64,000 nt of DNA from Mycoplana rhizolycopersici (lineage in GTDB: Bacteria > Pseudomonadota > Alphaproteobacteria > Rhizobiales > Rhizobiaceae), in NCBI RefSeq assembly GCF_013378445.1, contig NZ_JABXYK010000002.1:62001-126000 (forward strand), in the 5' to 3' direction. This document shows positions 17,428 to 24,841 of the stretch, in pieces. Both the position numbers and the translations under genes were made by a program. Numbering within the stretch: the first letter of the stretch is position 1; each line of letters starts with the position of its first letter. Below the pieces are notes generated by a model. That model had not been told where the DNA came from, did not search any database, and saw only the letters and a list, made by a program, of their open reading frames with translations.

Positions 17428-17985
17428 ATGACGACTGACGGGCTGCCGGTCTGGCGGACGAAGAAATATGCGGACCTGACGCTGTCCGGCGTGACCGGAG
17501 ACGGGGTCTTTTCGGGCTATGCGAGCGTGTTCGAGGAGGTGGACCTGGGCAAGGACGCGATCCAGCCCGGCGCCTTTGCAAGATCGCTGCAGAAGCGTGG
17601 GGCGGCGGGCGTGCGCATGCTGTTCCAGCACGATCCGAACGAGCCGCTGGGCCGCTGGCGGACGATCCGCGAGGACGGGCGCGGGCTCTATGTCGAGGGC
17701 GTGCTCTCGCCCGGCGTGGCGCGGGCCCGCGAGGTGCATCAGCTGATGAAGAGCGGTGCGCTCGACGGCCTGTCGATCGGCTTCCAGACCGTTCGTTCGC
17801 GGACCGACCGCGTAAGCGGGGTGCGACGCATCCTCGAGGCGGACCTGTGGGAAATCTCGATCGTGACCTTTCCGATGCTGCCCTCGGCGCGGGTCTCGAA
17901 TGTCAAGAATGCGCGGTGGTTCCGCGATCGCGAAACCGAGCTGGTCCGTTCCATGCGGCGGGCGGCGCGGATGATGAAACTCTAG
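17428..17985 (+). CDS. GTA prohead protease (gp4), HK97 family U35
   Basis: Serine protease that matures the capsid by cutting the scaffold part of the major capsid protein. The 185-residue frame shows SGYASVFEEVDLGKD, the catalytic His in MLFQHDPNEPLGRW (about residue 70), the catalytic Ser in GALDGLSIGF (about 117), and the C-terminal LWEISIVTFPM strand. GGAG seven bases before the ATG at 17428 decides the start; the upstream in-frame reading is unconserved. The capsid gene follows after two palindromes. Confidence 0.9.
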   Translation: MTTDGLPVWRTKKYADLTLSGVTGDGVFSGYASVFEEVDLGKDAIQPGAFARSLQKRGAAGVRMLFQHDPNEPLGRWRTIREDGRGLYVEGVLSPGVARAREVHQLMKSGALDGLSIGFQTVRSRTDRVSGVRRILEADLWEISIVTFPMLPSARVSNVKNARWFRDRETELVRSMRRAARMMKL

Positions 17986-18022
17986 AGCAATTCCGGTGAA
18001 ATCCGCTTCACCGGAATTGCTC
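17985..18022. repeat. Perfect 16-bp inverted repeat after the prohead protease gene
   Basis: GAGCAATTCCGGTGAA (17985-18000) and its exact reverse complement (18007-18022) flank a six-base loop. The left arm begins on the last base of the protease stop codon. TTATTTTT at 18030-18037 follows seven bases after the stem, so it might act as a partial terminator before the capsid gene, though the gap is longer than in strong terminators. This palindrome resembles common rhizobial intergenic repeats. Confidence 0.7.
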
Positions 18023-18041
18023 CAGATCCTTATTTTTCCCC

Positions 18042-18081
18042 GCATTTCCAGCCGAAGCGATGCCGCTTGGGCTGGAAATGC
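18042..18081. repeat. Second palindrome before the capsid gene
   Basis: GCATTTCCAGCC (18042-18053) pairs with GGCTGGAAATGC (18070-18081), with an inner AAGCG/CGCTT stem and ATGC loop, giving a 17-bp interrupted hairpin. It ends ten bases before the capsid ribosome-binding site (AAGGA at 18091-18095). Together with the preceding 16-bp palindrome it forms a tandem hairpin block that could protect or process the capsid mRNA. Confidence 0.7.
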
Positions 18082-18102
18082 TCCAGCCAAAAGGAAGACG
18101 CA

Positions 18103-19371
18103 ATGAGGATGGAAATTACGACCACCGCGCCGGCGATGACCGCAGCGCCCGAGACCAAGGCGGCACCCGAGACGATGACGGCGGCCTTCGACGACTTCAT
18201 GGAGGCCTTCGAGGCGTTCAAGGAGACGAATGACCGCAGGCTCGGCGAGATCGAACAGAAGCTTACGGCCGACGTCGTCACCCGCGACAAGCTGGAGCGC
18301 ATCAACAAGGCGATGGACGAGCACAAGCGCACGCTCGACCAGATGGCGCTGAAGAAGGCGCGGCCGGCGCTTTCGCGCGGCAGCGACAGCATCGAGGCGG
18401 CCGAGCACAAGCAGGCGTTCTCCGCCTATATCCGCCGCGGCGACGAGGCGGGGCTGCGCGAGCTCGAGGGCAAGGCGATGTCGGTCGGTTCCGCCGCCGA
18501 TGGCGGCTACCTGGTGCCGGCCGAGACCGATACCGAGATCGGCCGCCGGCTTTCGGCGGCCTCGCCGATCCGGGCGCTTGCCACCGTCCGGCAGGTCTCC
18601 TCGGCCGTCCTGAAGAAGCCGTTCTCGACGAGCGGCATGGCGGCCGGCTGGGTAGCCGAGGCCGCGGCGCGTCCGCAGACCGGGACGGTGCAGCTTGCCG
18701 AACTCGCCTTCCCGACCATGGAACTCTACGCCATGCCGGCGGCGACGGCCGCCTTGCTCGACGATGCGGCCGTCGATGTCGAAAGCTGGATCACCTCCGA
18801 GGTCGACGTCGTCTTCGGCGAACAGGAGGGCACCGCCTTCGTTACCGGTGACGGGGTCAACAAGCCGAAGGGCTTTTTGAGCTACACCAATGTTGCCGAC
18901 GACGACTGGGCCTGGGGCAGCATCGGCTACATCGCCACCGGCAATGCCGGCGCCTTCAAGGCGGCCGGTCCGTCCGACACGCTGGTCGACACGATCTACG
19001 CGCTGAAGGCGGGCCACCGCCAGAACGCCTCCTTCGTGATGAACCGCAAGGTGCAGGCCGAGATCCGCAAGTTCAAGGACGCCGACGGCAACTATCTCTG
19101 GCGTCCGCCGGCCGGACCCGGCCAGCAGGCCTCGCTGATGGGCTTCCCGCTTGCCGAGGCCGAAGACATGCCCGACATCGGCGCAAACAGCTTCTCGATC
19201 GCCTTCGGCGACTTCCGCGCCGGCTATCTCGTCGTCGATCGCACAGGCGTGCGTGTTCTGCGCGATCCCTATTCTGCCAAGCCCTACGTGCTCTTCTATA
19301 CGACCAAGCGCGTGGGCGGCGGCGTGCAGAATTTCGAGGCGATCAAGCTGGTGAAATTCGCCGCAAGCTGA
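18103..19371 (+). CDS. GTA major capsid protein (gp5), HK97 fold
   Basis: The 422-residue shell protein. Residues about 1-100 are a charged, helical, coiled-coil-like scaffold part (FDDFMEAFEAFKETNDRRLG...) expected to be cut off by the prohead protease. The mature domain begins around SVGSAADGGYLVPAET and includes PTMELYAMPAATAALLDDA, FVTGDGVNKPKGF, and the C-terminal IAFGDFRAGYLVVDRTGVRVLRDPY motif. AAGGA seven bases before the ATG at 18103 fixes the start. Confidence 0.94.
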   Translation: MRMEITTTAPAMTAAPETKAAPETMTAAFDDFMEAFEAFKETNDRRLGEIEQKLTADVVTRDKLERINKAMDEHKRTLDQMALKKARPALSRGSDSIEAAEHKQAFSAYIRRGDEAGLRELEGKAMSVGSAADGGYLVPAETDTEIGRRLSAASPIRALATVRQVSSAVLKKPFSTSGMAAGWVAEAAARPQTGTVQLAELAFPTMELYAMPAATAALLDDAAVDVESWITSEVDVVFGEQEGTAFVTGDGVNKPKGFLSYTNVADDDWAWGSIGYIATGNAGAFKAAGPSDTLVDTIYALKAGHRQNASFVMNRKVQAEIRKFKDADGNYLWRPPAGPGQQASLMGFPLAEAEDMPDIGANSFSIAFGDFRAGYLVVDRTGVRVLRDPYSAKPYVLFYTTKRVGGGVQNFEAIKLVKFAAS

Positions 19372-19570
19372 GGCGGCGATCCGCAACCAAACGCCATGAT
19401 CGGCGTTTCCTTCGAACGCATCGTACCGGCGGGTATCCCCCAAGCCGCCGGTATGAGGGGTGGATGCGGAAGGCCTCCCGCCGCATCCACCCGCCTCCGA
19501 TCTACCGCATGTGTGCCTTGGAACACTGGCGGCGAAGCATCGGCCATCCCTCCCAATCGCGAGCCCCTCC

Positions 19571-20140
19571 ATGACCATTGCCGAACTTTCTCCGCCAGGC
19601 GCGGAGCCGATAACGCTTGCCGAGGCGCGGGCACACCTGCGCCTCGACGACGGCGCCGAGGACGAGCTGCTGGCCGCCCTCGTGCGCACCGCGCGCGAGC
19701 ACCTGGAGCACGTGACCGGACTGGCGCTGATTGCGCGAAGCTTCCGCCTCTATCTGGATGCCTGGCCCGCAAGCCGGATGATTCAGATCGTCAGGGGGCC
19801 GGTGCAAGCCATTGACAGCGTTACGGTTTACGACGACGCCGGCATGCCGGTGGAGGTCGCTCTGTCCGGTGCCGTGCTCGACGGCGCCGCGCGCCCGGCG
19901 CGGCTGATGCTGCCGGAGCTGCCGGCGCCCGGCCTGGCGCTGAACGGTATCGAGATCGACTTCACCGCCGGCTTCGGCGAGGCGGGCACCGACGTGCCGG
20001 ACACCCTGAAGCGGGCGCTGCTGACGCATGTGGCGGCAATGTTCGAGCTGCGCGGGGTTCTATCGGCCAGCGACCAGCCGGGCGCGGTGCCGCCCGGCTA
20101 CGAGCGGCTGGTGGCACCCTTCCGCATCCGGAGGCTGTGA
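19571..20140 (+). CDS. GTA head-tail adaptor (gp6)
   Basis: A 189-residue protein of the phage head-tail connector family that docks under the portal. Near the N-terminus are EPITLAEARAHLRLDD and DELLAALVRTAREHLEHVTGLALI, the standard gp6-type start; later FTAGFGEAGTDVPDTLKRALLTHVAAMFELRG is the conserved C-terminal helix region. The 199 bases after the capsid gene have no coding sign. The stop overlaps the next start (TGATG). Confidence 0.9.
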   Translation: MTIAELSPPGAEPITLAEARAHLRLDDGAEDELLAALVRTAREHLEHVTGLALIARSFRLYLDAWPASRMIQIVRGPVQAIDSVTVYDDAGMPVEVALSGAVLDGAARPARLMLPELPAPGLALNGIEIDFTAGFGEAGTDVPDTLKRALLTHVAAMFELRGVLSASDQPGAVPPGYERLVAPFRIRRL

Positions 20141-20475
20141 TGGCACGCCTTTCCTTCGATGCCGGCGTCTTCACCGCAAGGGTGGTGCTGGAGCGCTCGA
20201 CGGAGACGCCGGACGGGCAGGGCGGCGTCAGCCGGACCTATGTCGCACTCGGCTCCGCCTGGGCGCGGATCGAGCCGGTCTCCGCAGGCCGCTTCGCGAC
20301 GGCGGATACGGATGCAATGCGGGTGACGCACCGGATCTGGCTGCGCAACCGTGACGACCTTGCAAGCGGCATGCGCCTTAGGAAGGGCGCCCGCCTCTTC
20401 GACATCAGGACGTTCCGCGACCCGGACGAGAGCCGGCGCTACGTCGTCTGCGACTGCGAGGAGATGGAACGATGA
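20140..20475 (+). CDS. GTA head closure / stopper protein (gp7)
   Basis: A 111-residue phage head-tail adaptor-like protein that plugs the DNA-filled head. Visible are LERSTETPDGQGGVSRTYV, the WARIEPVSA strand, and the HRIWLRNRDDLASGMRL and RRYVVCDCEEME C-terminal segments typical of this family. GGAGG at 20130-20134 lies five bases before the ATG at 20140; a GTG three bases upstream is also possible. The last four bases overlap the next gene (ATGA). Confidence 0.88.
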   Translation: MARLSFDAGVFTARVVLERSTETPDGQGGVSRTYVALGSAWARIEPVSAGRFATADTDAMRVTHRIWLRNRDDLASGMRLRKGARLFDIRTFRDPDESRRYVVCDCEEMER

Positions 20476-20870
20476 GCGCCGCATCCGCCTTGCAAAAAGC
20501 GATCCACGACAGGCTTGCCGGCGACGCCGCCCTGACGGCGCTGATCGGCGCCGGTGGCATCTGCGACCGGCTTCTGGACCGGCAGCACCTGCCGGTCGTC
20601 GTCATCGAGGCGATCGAGAGCCGCGACCATTCGACCGCGACGGAGGTGGGCGAAGAGCATTTCATCACGCTCGCCGCCTGGTCGAAGGCGGACGGGCACC
20701 GGGAGGCGCAGGCAATTGCGGCGAGGCTGCATGCCCTGCTGCACGACGCCGGTATTCCCGTCACAGGCTTCACCCTCGTCAGCCTGCTGCACCGCTCCAC
20801 GCGGATCGGCCGCGACAGGGGCAAGCCGTTCCACCGCGCCGAGATGCGCTTCCGCGCGGTGACCGAATGA
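20472..20870 (+). CDS. GTA tail terminator (gp8), DUF3168
   Basis: A 132-residue DUF3168 protein that ends tail-tube growth and joins tail to head. Family marks are the N-terminal ALQKAIHDRLAGDAALTALIG, the EAIESRDHSTATEVGEEHFITLAAWS strand block, and the late KPFHRAEMRFRAVTE strand. It overlaps gp7 by four bases (ATGA), so it is translationally coupled. Confidence 0.9.
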   Translation: MSAASALQKAIHDRLAGDAALTALIGAGGICDRLLDRQHLPVVVIEAIESRDHSTATEVGEEHFITLAAWSKADGHREAQAIAARLHALLHDAGIPVTGFTLVSLLHRSTRIGRDRGKPFHRAEMRFRAVTE

Positions 20871-20942
20871 GATTTGTCGGGGGCGCCGTTGCGCGCCCTC
20901 CGACCGAACGGGACGTCTGATCGAACTGAAAAGGAGTGGCGC

Positions 20943-21350
20943 ATGGTGGCGCAAAAGGGACGCGACCTTCTGCTGAAGGTCGAGGACGGCGGAAGCTATG
21001 TGACGGTCGCGGGGCTGCGCTCCAAGCGGCTGTCCTTCAACGCACAGACCGTCGATGTGACGGACGCGCAGTCGGCCGGGCGCTGGCGCGAGCTTCTGGG
21101 CGGCGCGGGCGTGCAGCGCGCATCCGTCTCCGGCAGCGGCATCTTCAAGGACCAGGCGTCGGACGCGCTGGTGCGGGCGGCGTTTTTCGCCGGTACCGTT
21201 CTTTCCTGGCAGCTGGCGATCCCCGATTTCGGGACGGTGACGGGCGCGTTCCAGATCACCGCGCTCGAATATTCCGGGTCGCATGACGGCGAGGTGCTGT
21301 TCGAAATTGCCCTCGAATCGGCCGGCGCGCTCGCATTCGGGGTGCCGTGA
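20943..21350 (+). CDS. GTA major tail tube protein (gp9)
   Basis: A 135-residue phage major tail protein (TP901-1-like) forming the hexameric tube. Characteristic are the GRDLLLKVEDGG start, RSKRLSFNAQTVDVTDAQSAGRWRELL and the FKDQASDALVRAAFFAGT region. AAGGAG seven bases before the ATG at 20943 fixes the start. The stop overlaps the gp10 start (TGATG). Confidence 0.9.
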   Translation: MVAQKGRDLLLKVEDGGSYVTVAGLRSKRLSFNAQTVDVTDAQSAGRWRELLGGAGVQRASVSGSGIFKDQASDALVRAAFFAGTVLSWQLAIPDFGTVTGAFQITALEYSGSHDGEVLFEIALESAGALAFGVP

Positions 21351-21769
21351 TGACGGGGCGGGCCAATCGGCGACGCGGTGAGATCGAGGCGGTGCTGGAC
21401 GGCGAACGCCGCATTCTCTGCCTGACGCTCGGCGCGCTGGCTGAGCTGGAGACGGCGTTCGCCATCGACAGCCTGAATGAACTGGCGGCCCGTTTTTCGC
21501 GCGGGGCCATCGGCGCGCACGACATCATCCGCATCGTCGGCGCGGGTCTTCGGGGCGGCGGCAACCTCATGAGCGACGAGGACGTGGCTGCCATGACGGC
21601 GGAGGGCGGGATCCAAGGGTTCGCGCGCATCGTCGCCGAACTTCTGTCCGTTACCTTTGCGCCGGCGGCGAACGAACATGGATCGCGCGCGGCCGGCAGC
21701 ACCGGCGGTGCGGCAGCGGCGGGTGGCGACGTCCAAAACCCTCCGTTGCCGCATCCGGGGAGCGGCTGA
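21350..21769 (+). CDS. GTA gp10 family protein (tail assembly chaperone)
   Basis: A 139-residue member of the GTA_gp10 family, thought to be a tail-assembly chaperone for the tape measure. The N-terminal part shows RRGEIEAVLDGERRILCLTLGALAELE, followed by NELAARFSRGAIGAHDIIRIVGAGLRGGG, as in other members. The C-terminal ~35 residues are Ala/Gly-rich. It abuts the next small chaperone; GTG at 21347 is an alternative start. Confidence 0.88.
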   Translation: MTGRANRRRGEIEAVLDGERRILCLTLGALAELETAFAIDSLNELAARFSRGAIGAHDIIRIVGAGLRGGGNLMSDEDVAAMTAEGGIQGFARIVAELLSVTFAPAANEHGSRAAGSTGGAAAAGGDVQNPPLPHPGSG

Positions 21770-22020
21770 GCCCATCGGCAGCACCCTTTCCCTGGAAGGC
21801 GGCGCTGCATGAGGGGCTTTGCCGGATGCGGCTGGATCCGAAGACGTTCTGGGCGATGACGCCACTGGAACTGGCGATCGCAAGCGGCCTGCATGCCGAA
21901 GCGCCAGCCGGTGGCGCCCCCGACCGCAACGCCCTGCTGGCGCTGATGCGCAGCTATCCCGACCGGGGGCGCATGGCGGGAGCGGCGGGCGGCGGCGCTG
22001 TCGCTACGCCCGATCGTTGA
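21766..22020 (+). CDS. GTA gp10.1 (rcc01693-like tail assembly chaperone), probable CTG start
   Basis: A small phage tail assembly chaperone (TAC_6-like). The diagnostic block is RMRLDPKTFWAMTPLELAIA, and the conserved preceding helix (FPWKAALHEGLC) is coded in frame upstream of the first ATG at 21826. No ATG, GTG or TTG exists upstream in this frame within the preceding ~100 bases, but CTG at 21766 overlaps the gp10 stop as CTGA and follows GGGGAG (21757-21762) by three bases. A CTG start giving 84 residues is therefore proposed; initiation at ATG 21826 would give 64 residues and cut the conserved helix. The C-terminal end is Gly/Ala-rich. Confidence 0.7.
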   Translation: MSPSAAPFPWKAALHEGLCRMRLDPKTFWAMTPLELAIASGLHAEAPAGGAPDRNALLALMRSYPDRGRMAGAAGGGAVATPDR

Positions 22021-22129
22021 GCGGCCTGCCAACGTGCTGCGCGTCCAATTTGCGGATCGTCACGGCATGGGCGGGATCTGCCTTAGGCGTTCGCTGCAAT
22101 TTCGGAAATGAGCGAAGGGAGCAATTGCG

Positions 22130-22681
22130 ATGGCGGAAATGGATGATCGGCCGCTGGCCGGCACCGTGGAGAGTGCGGAGGCCCTGCGCGACGTGTTCGA
22201 CGATCTGGAGGCGCGCTCGCGCTCCTTCGGCGCCGCGCTGACGGGGGCGCTCAAGGGCGCGACGGTCGACGGGCGCGGGCTCGAGGGTGTGCTGAAGGGA
22301 CTGGCCTTGCGGATCAGCGATATCGGCCTTTCGGCGGGATTGAAGCCGCTCGAAGGGCTGATCGGTTCGGCACTGTCGGGTCTTGCGGGCAGCGTCACGC
22401 CGTTTGCCAAGGGCGGGGTCGTCGCTGCGCCGACCTATTTTGCGACGGGCACTGGTGCGGGCGGCGGCCTCGGCCTGATGGGCGAGGCGGGTGCGGAGGC
22501 GATCCTGCCGCTGCAGCGCGGACCGGACGGAGCGCTTGGCGTCGCCGCAGGCGCAGGCGGCGGGGCGACGAACATCGTCTTCAACGTGAGCGCGACCGAC
22601 GCGGCAAGCTTCACGCGCTCGCAGGGACAGATCGCGGCCATGCTGACACGCGCGGTCGGCCGCGGCCGGCGCGGCCTTTGA
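22130..22681 (+). CDS. GTA tail tape measure protein (gp11), short
   Basis: A 183-residue tape measure that sets tail length. The central part has GLALRISDIGLSAGLKPLEGLIGSALSGL and the SVTPFAKGGVV / GLMGEAGAEAILPLQRG motifs seen at the C-terminus of lambda-type tape measures, and the C-terminus has VFNVSATDAASFTRSQGQI. The small size implies a short tail, as in RcGTA. A 109-base gap without features separates it from gp10.1. Confidence 0.88.
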   Translation: MAEMDDRPLAGTVESAEALRDVFDDLEARSRSFGAALTGALKGATVDGRGLEGVLKGLALRISDIGLSAGLKPLEGLIGSALSGLAGSVTPFAKGGVVAAPTYFATGTGAGGGLGLMGEAGAEAILPLQRGPDGALGVAAGAGGGATNIVFNVSATDAASFTRSQGQIAAMLTRAVGRGRRGL

Positions 22682-22700
22682 CGTTGGCGGAGTAACCACC

Positions 22701-23339
22701 ATGACCGGATTTCACGACGTCCGCTTTCCCTTGCGGATCGCGCTCGGCACCAGTGGCGGCCCGGTGCGGCGCACCGACATCGTCTCGCTTTCCAACGGGC
22801 GGGAGAACCGCAACCGCCGCTGGCACAATGCAAGAAGGCATTACGACGCCGGTTCCGGCGTGCGCTCGATCGACGATCTCTATGCGGTGCTCGCCTTCTT
22901 CGAAGCGCGGGCGGGGCAGCTCTACGGCTTCCGCTTCCGCGATCCCGTCGATTTCAAGTCCTGCGCGCCGGGCGAGGCGATCTCGCCCACCGACCAGCAC
23001 GTCGGCACCGGCGACGGCGAAACGGCGGGCTTCCAGCTCGTCAAGGTCTATCGCGATGCGGGCGGGTCAACGACGCGGGTGATCGCAAAGCCCGTGCAGG
23101 GCAGCGTGAGCGTATCGGTCGACGGGGTGGCCGCGCCGGCAGCGGACTATGCGGTCGACCACGACAGCGGCGTGGTCACGTTTTCGGCCGGCGCCATTCC
23201 CGCTGAAGGACAGGTCGTGCGGGCGGGTTTCGAGTTCGACGTGCCTGTCCGCTTCGACACCGACCGGATCGACATCGATCTCGCGCAGTTCAGCGCCGGT
23301 CGCATTCCCTCGATCCCGCTGGTGGAAGTATTGCCATGA
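22701..23339 (+). CDS. GTA distal tail protein (gp12), DUF2460
   Basis: A 212-residue DUF2460 protein forming the ring at the tail tip. The start FHDVRFPLRIALGTSGGPVRRTDIVSL, then NRNRRWHNARRHYDAGSGVRSIDDLYAVLAFFEAR, and GQLYGFRFRDPVDFKS are the family signature; RIDIDLAQFSAGRIPSIPLVEV ends the protein. The stop overlaps the hub gene by four bases. Confidence 0.92.
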   Translation: MTGFHDVRFPLRIALGTSGGPVRRTDIVSLSNGRENRNRRWHNARRHYDAGSGVRSIDDLYAVLAFFEARAGQLYGFRFRDPVDFKSCAPGEAISPTDQHVGTGDGETAGFQLVKVYRDAGGSTTRVIAKPVQGSVSVSVDGVAAPAADYAVDHDSGVVTFSAGAIPAEGQVVRAGFEFDVPVRFDTDRIDIDLAQFSAGRIPSIPLVEVLP

Positions 23340-24226
23340 GACAGATCCCGGCCGACCTGGCCGCTCACCTGCTAAACGACGCCTCGACCCTGTGCCAGTG
23401 CTGGCGCGTGACGCGGCGTGACGGAACCGTGCTGGGCTTCACCGAGCACGACCGCGACCTTGCCTTTGCCGGCCTGGCGTTTCATGCGGCGAGCGGCTTT
23501 CAGGCGAGCGACGCGGAGGCCGGGTCCGGCCTTGCCGCGGAGGCGAGCGAGATCGCGGGCGGCTTTTCTTCCAGCGCGATCAGCGAGGCCGACCTCGTCG
23601 CCGGCCGATATGACGGGGCGCAGGTCGAGGTCTTCCTCGTCGACTGGCAGGAGCCCGCACGGCGCATGCTGGTGCGGACCGGCGAGATCGGCGAGGTGAC
23701 GCGCGCGGGTGCGGCCTTTCGCGCCGAGCTGAGACGGATGACGCACTCCCTCGACCAGGTGAAGGGCCGCATCTACGGCCACCGCTGCGACGCCATTCTC
23801 GGCGATGCGCGCTGCGGCGTTGCTCTGGAAGCGGGCGGTCTGCGCGCGGACGGTGAGGTGAGCGAGGTTCTCGACGAGCGGCGATTGCGGGTAACGGGGC
23901 TCGACGGCTTTGCCACGCGCTTCTTCCGCTATGGGGTGCTGACCTTTGCCGACGGGGAAAATGCCGGGCTGGCCGCCGATATCGAGGACCATCGACAGGG
24001 GGAGGACGCGGCGGAATTGACGCTGTGGCTGCCGATGGCGCTGCCGGTCGCCGTCGGCGACCGCTTCTCGGTTGTGGCCGGCTGCGACAAGAGCTTTACG
24101 ACCTGCCGGGCGAAGTTTGCAAACCACCTCAATTTCAGGGGTTTCCCGCATATGCCCGGAAGCGATTTCGCCTACGGATATGCCGATGGCGACACGGTGC
24201 ATGACGGCAGGCCGCTCTATGAATGA
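23336..24226 (+). CDS. GTA tail hub protein (gp13), DUF2163, with four-Cys site
   Basis: A 296-residue DUF2163 protein joining the tail tube to the megatron. The start RQIPADLAAHLLNDASTLCQCWRV and FTEHDRDLAF are typical. C151, C160, C250 and C257 (HRCDA, ARCGV, AGCDK, TTCRA) are spaced as in lambda gpL-like hubs, where four Cys hold an iron-sulfur cluster; the RcGTA hub has one too. The end HMPGSDFAYGYAD is family-like. It overlaps gp12 by four bases and gp14 by eight. Confidence 0.92.
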   Translation: MRQIPADLAAHLLNDASTLCQCWRVTRRDGTVLGFTEHDRDLAFAGLAFHAASGFQASDAEAGSGLAAEASEIAGGFSSSAISEADLVAGRYDGAQVEVFLVDWQEPARRMLVRTGEIGEVTRAGAAFRAELRRMTHSLDQVKGRIYGHRCDAILGDARCGVALEAGGLRADGEVSEVLDERRLRVTGLDGFATRFFRYGVLTFADGENAGLAADIEDHRQGEDAAELTLWLPMALPVAVGDRFSVVAGCDKSFTTCRAKFANHLNFRGFPHMPGSDFAYGYADGDTVHDGRPLYE

Positions 24227-24662
24227 GGCGGGCAATGCTCAGCGGGCCGTCGAAGCTGCGCGCGGCTGGATCGGCACGCCCTATCGCCATCAGGCGAGCC
24301 GCAAGGGTGTGGGCTGCGACTGTCTCGGACTTGTGCGCGGGGTTTGGCGCGAGCTCTACGGCTGCGAACCCGAGGCGCCGGGACCCTACCAGCCGGACTG
24401 GGCGGAGCGGGACGGCGGCGACCGGCTGCTTGCCGCCGCCGTCCGCCATTTCGGCCCGGCGGTGCCGCCTGGGGAGATGGTCGCAGGCGACGTGCTGCTC
24501 TTTCGTTGGCGGGCCGATTGTGCCGCCAAGCACGTGGGTATCCTGAGCACTCCGGGGCACTTCATCCACGCCTACGAACAGGCGGCGGTGATCGAATCCG
24601 CACTCGTGCCCGCATGGCGGCGGCGGGTCTGCGGTGTCTTCCGGTTCCCGGAAAAGATCTGA
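24219..24662 (+). CDS. GTA NlpC/P60 peptidase (gp14)
   Basis: A 147-residue cysteine peptidase expected to cut cell-wall peptides in the recipient. The catalytic Cys is C35 in GVGCDCLGLV and the catalytic His lies in AKHVGILS (about 107), with HFIHAYE as the third-residue region. The ATG at 24219 (overlapping gp13 by eight bases) places the ARGWIGTPYRHQ start at the normal distance. It probably sits inside the tail tip with the megatron. Confidence 0.9.
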   Translation: MNEAGNAQRAVEAARGWIGTPYRHQASRKGVGCDCLGLVRGVWRELYGCEPEAPGPYQPDWAERDGGDRLLAAAVRHFGPAVPPGEMVAGDVLLFRWRADCAAKHVGILSTPGHFIHAYEQAAVIESALVPAWRRRVCGVFRFPEKI

Positions 24663-24724
24663 AGCCGATCGCCCCGCTGCCCGGAAGACCGGCGGTGACG
24701 GGACTGTTCGTGCTGGCGGAATCG

Positions 24725-24749
24725 GTCTGTCAGGGAACTCTGACAAGAC
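24725..24749. repeat. Hairpin between gp14 and gp15
   Basis: TGTCAG (24728-24733) pairs with CTGACA (24740-24745) around GGAACT, extended by GTC/GAC with a one-base bulge. It lies in the 179-base gap before the megatron gene, which has no coding sign. An AT-rich stretch follows at 24751-24768. Confidence 0.45.
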
Positions 24750-24841
24750 GTTGCAAACATTCATTTTCGTGCGGTGCGCGGCGCGGTGAAGCGGTCGGTT
24801 GATCATTCCGCGGGACATCGTAACTAGCCGGAGGCGGTTTC

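Noticed and set aside
17116-19689. 857-codon open frame antisense to the GTA protease and capsid genes
   Set aside because: It mirrors well-supported GTA genes and reads as Arg/Gly/His-rich noise, a usual by-product of high GC3 coding sequence.
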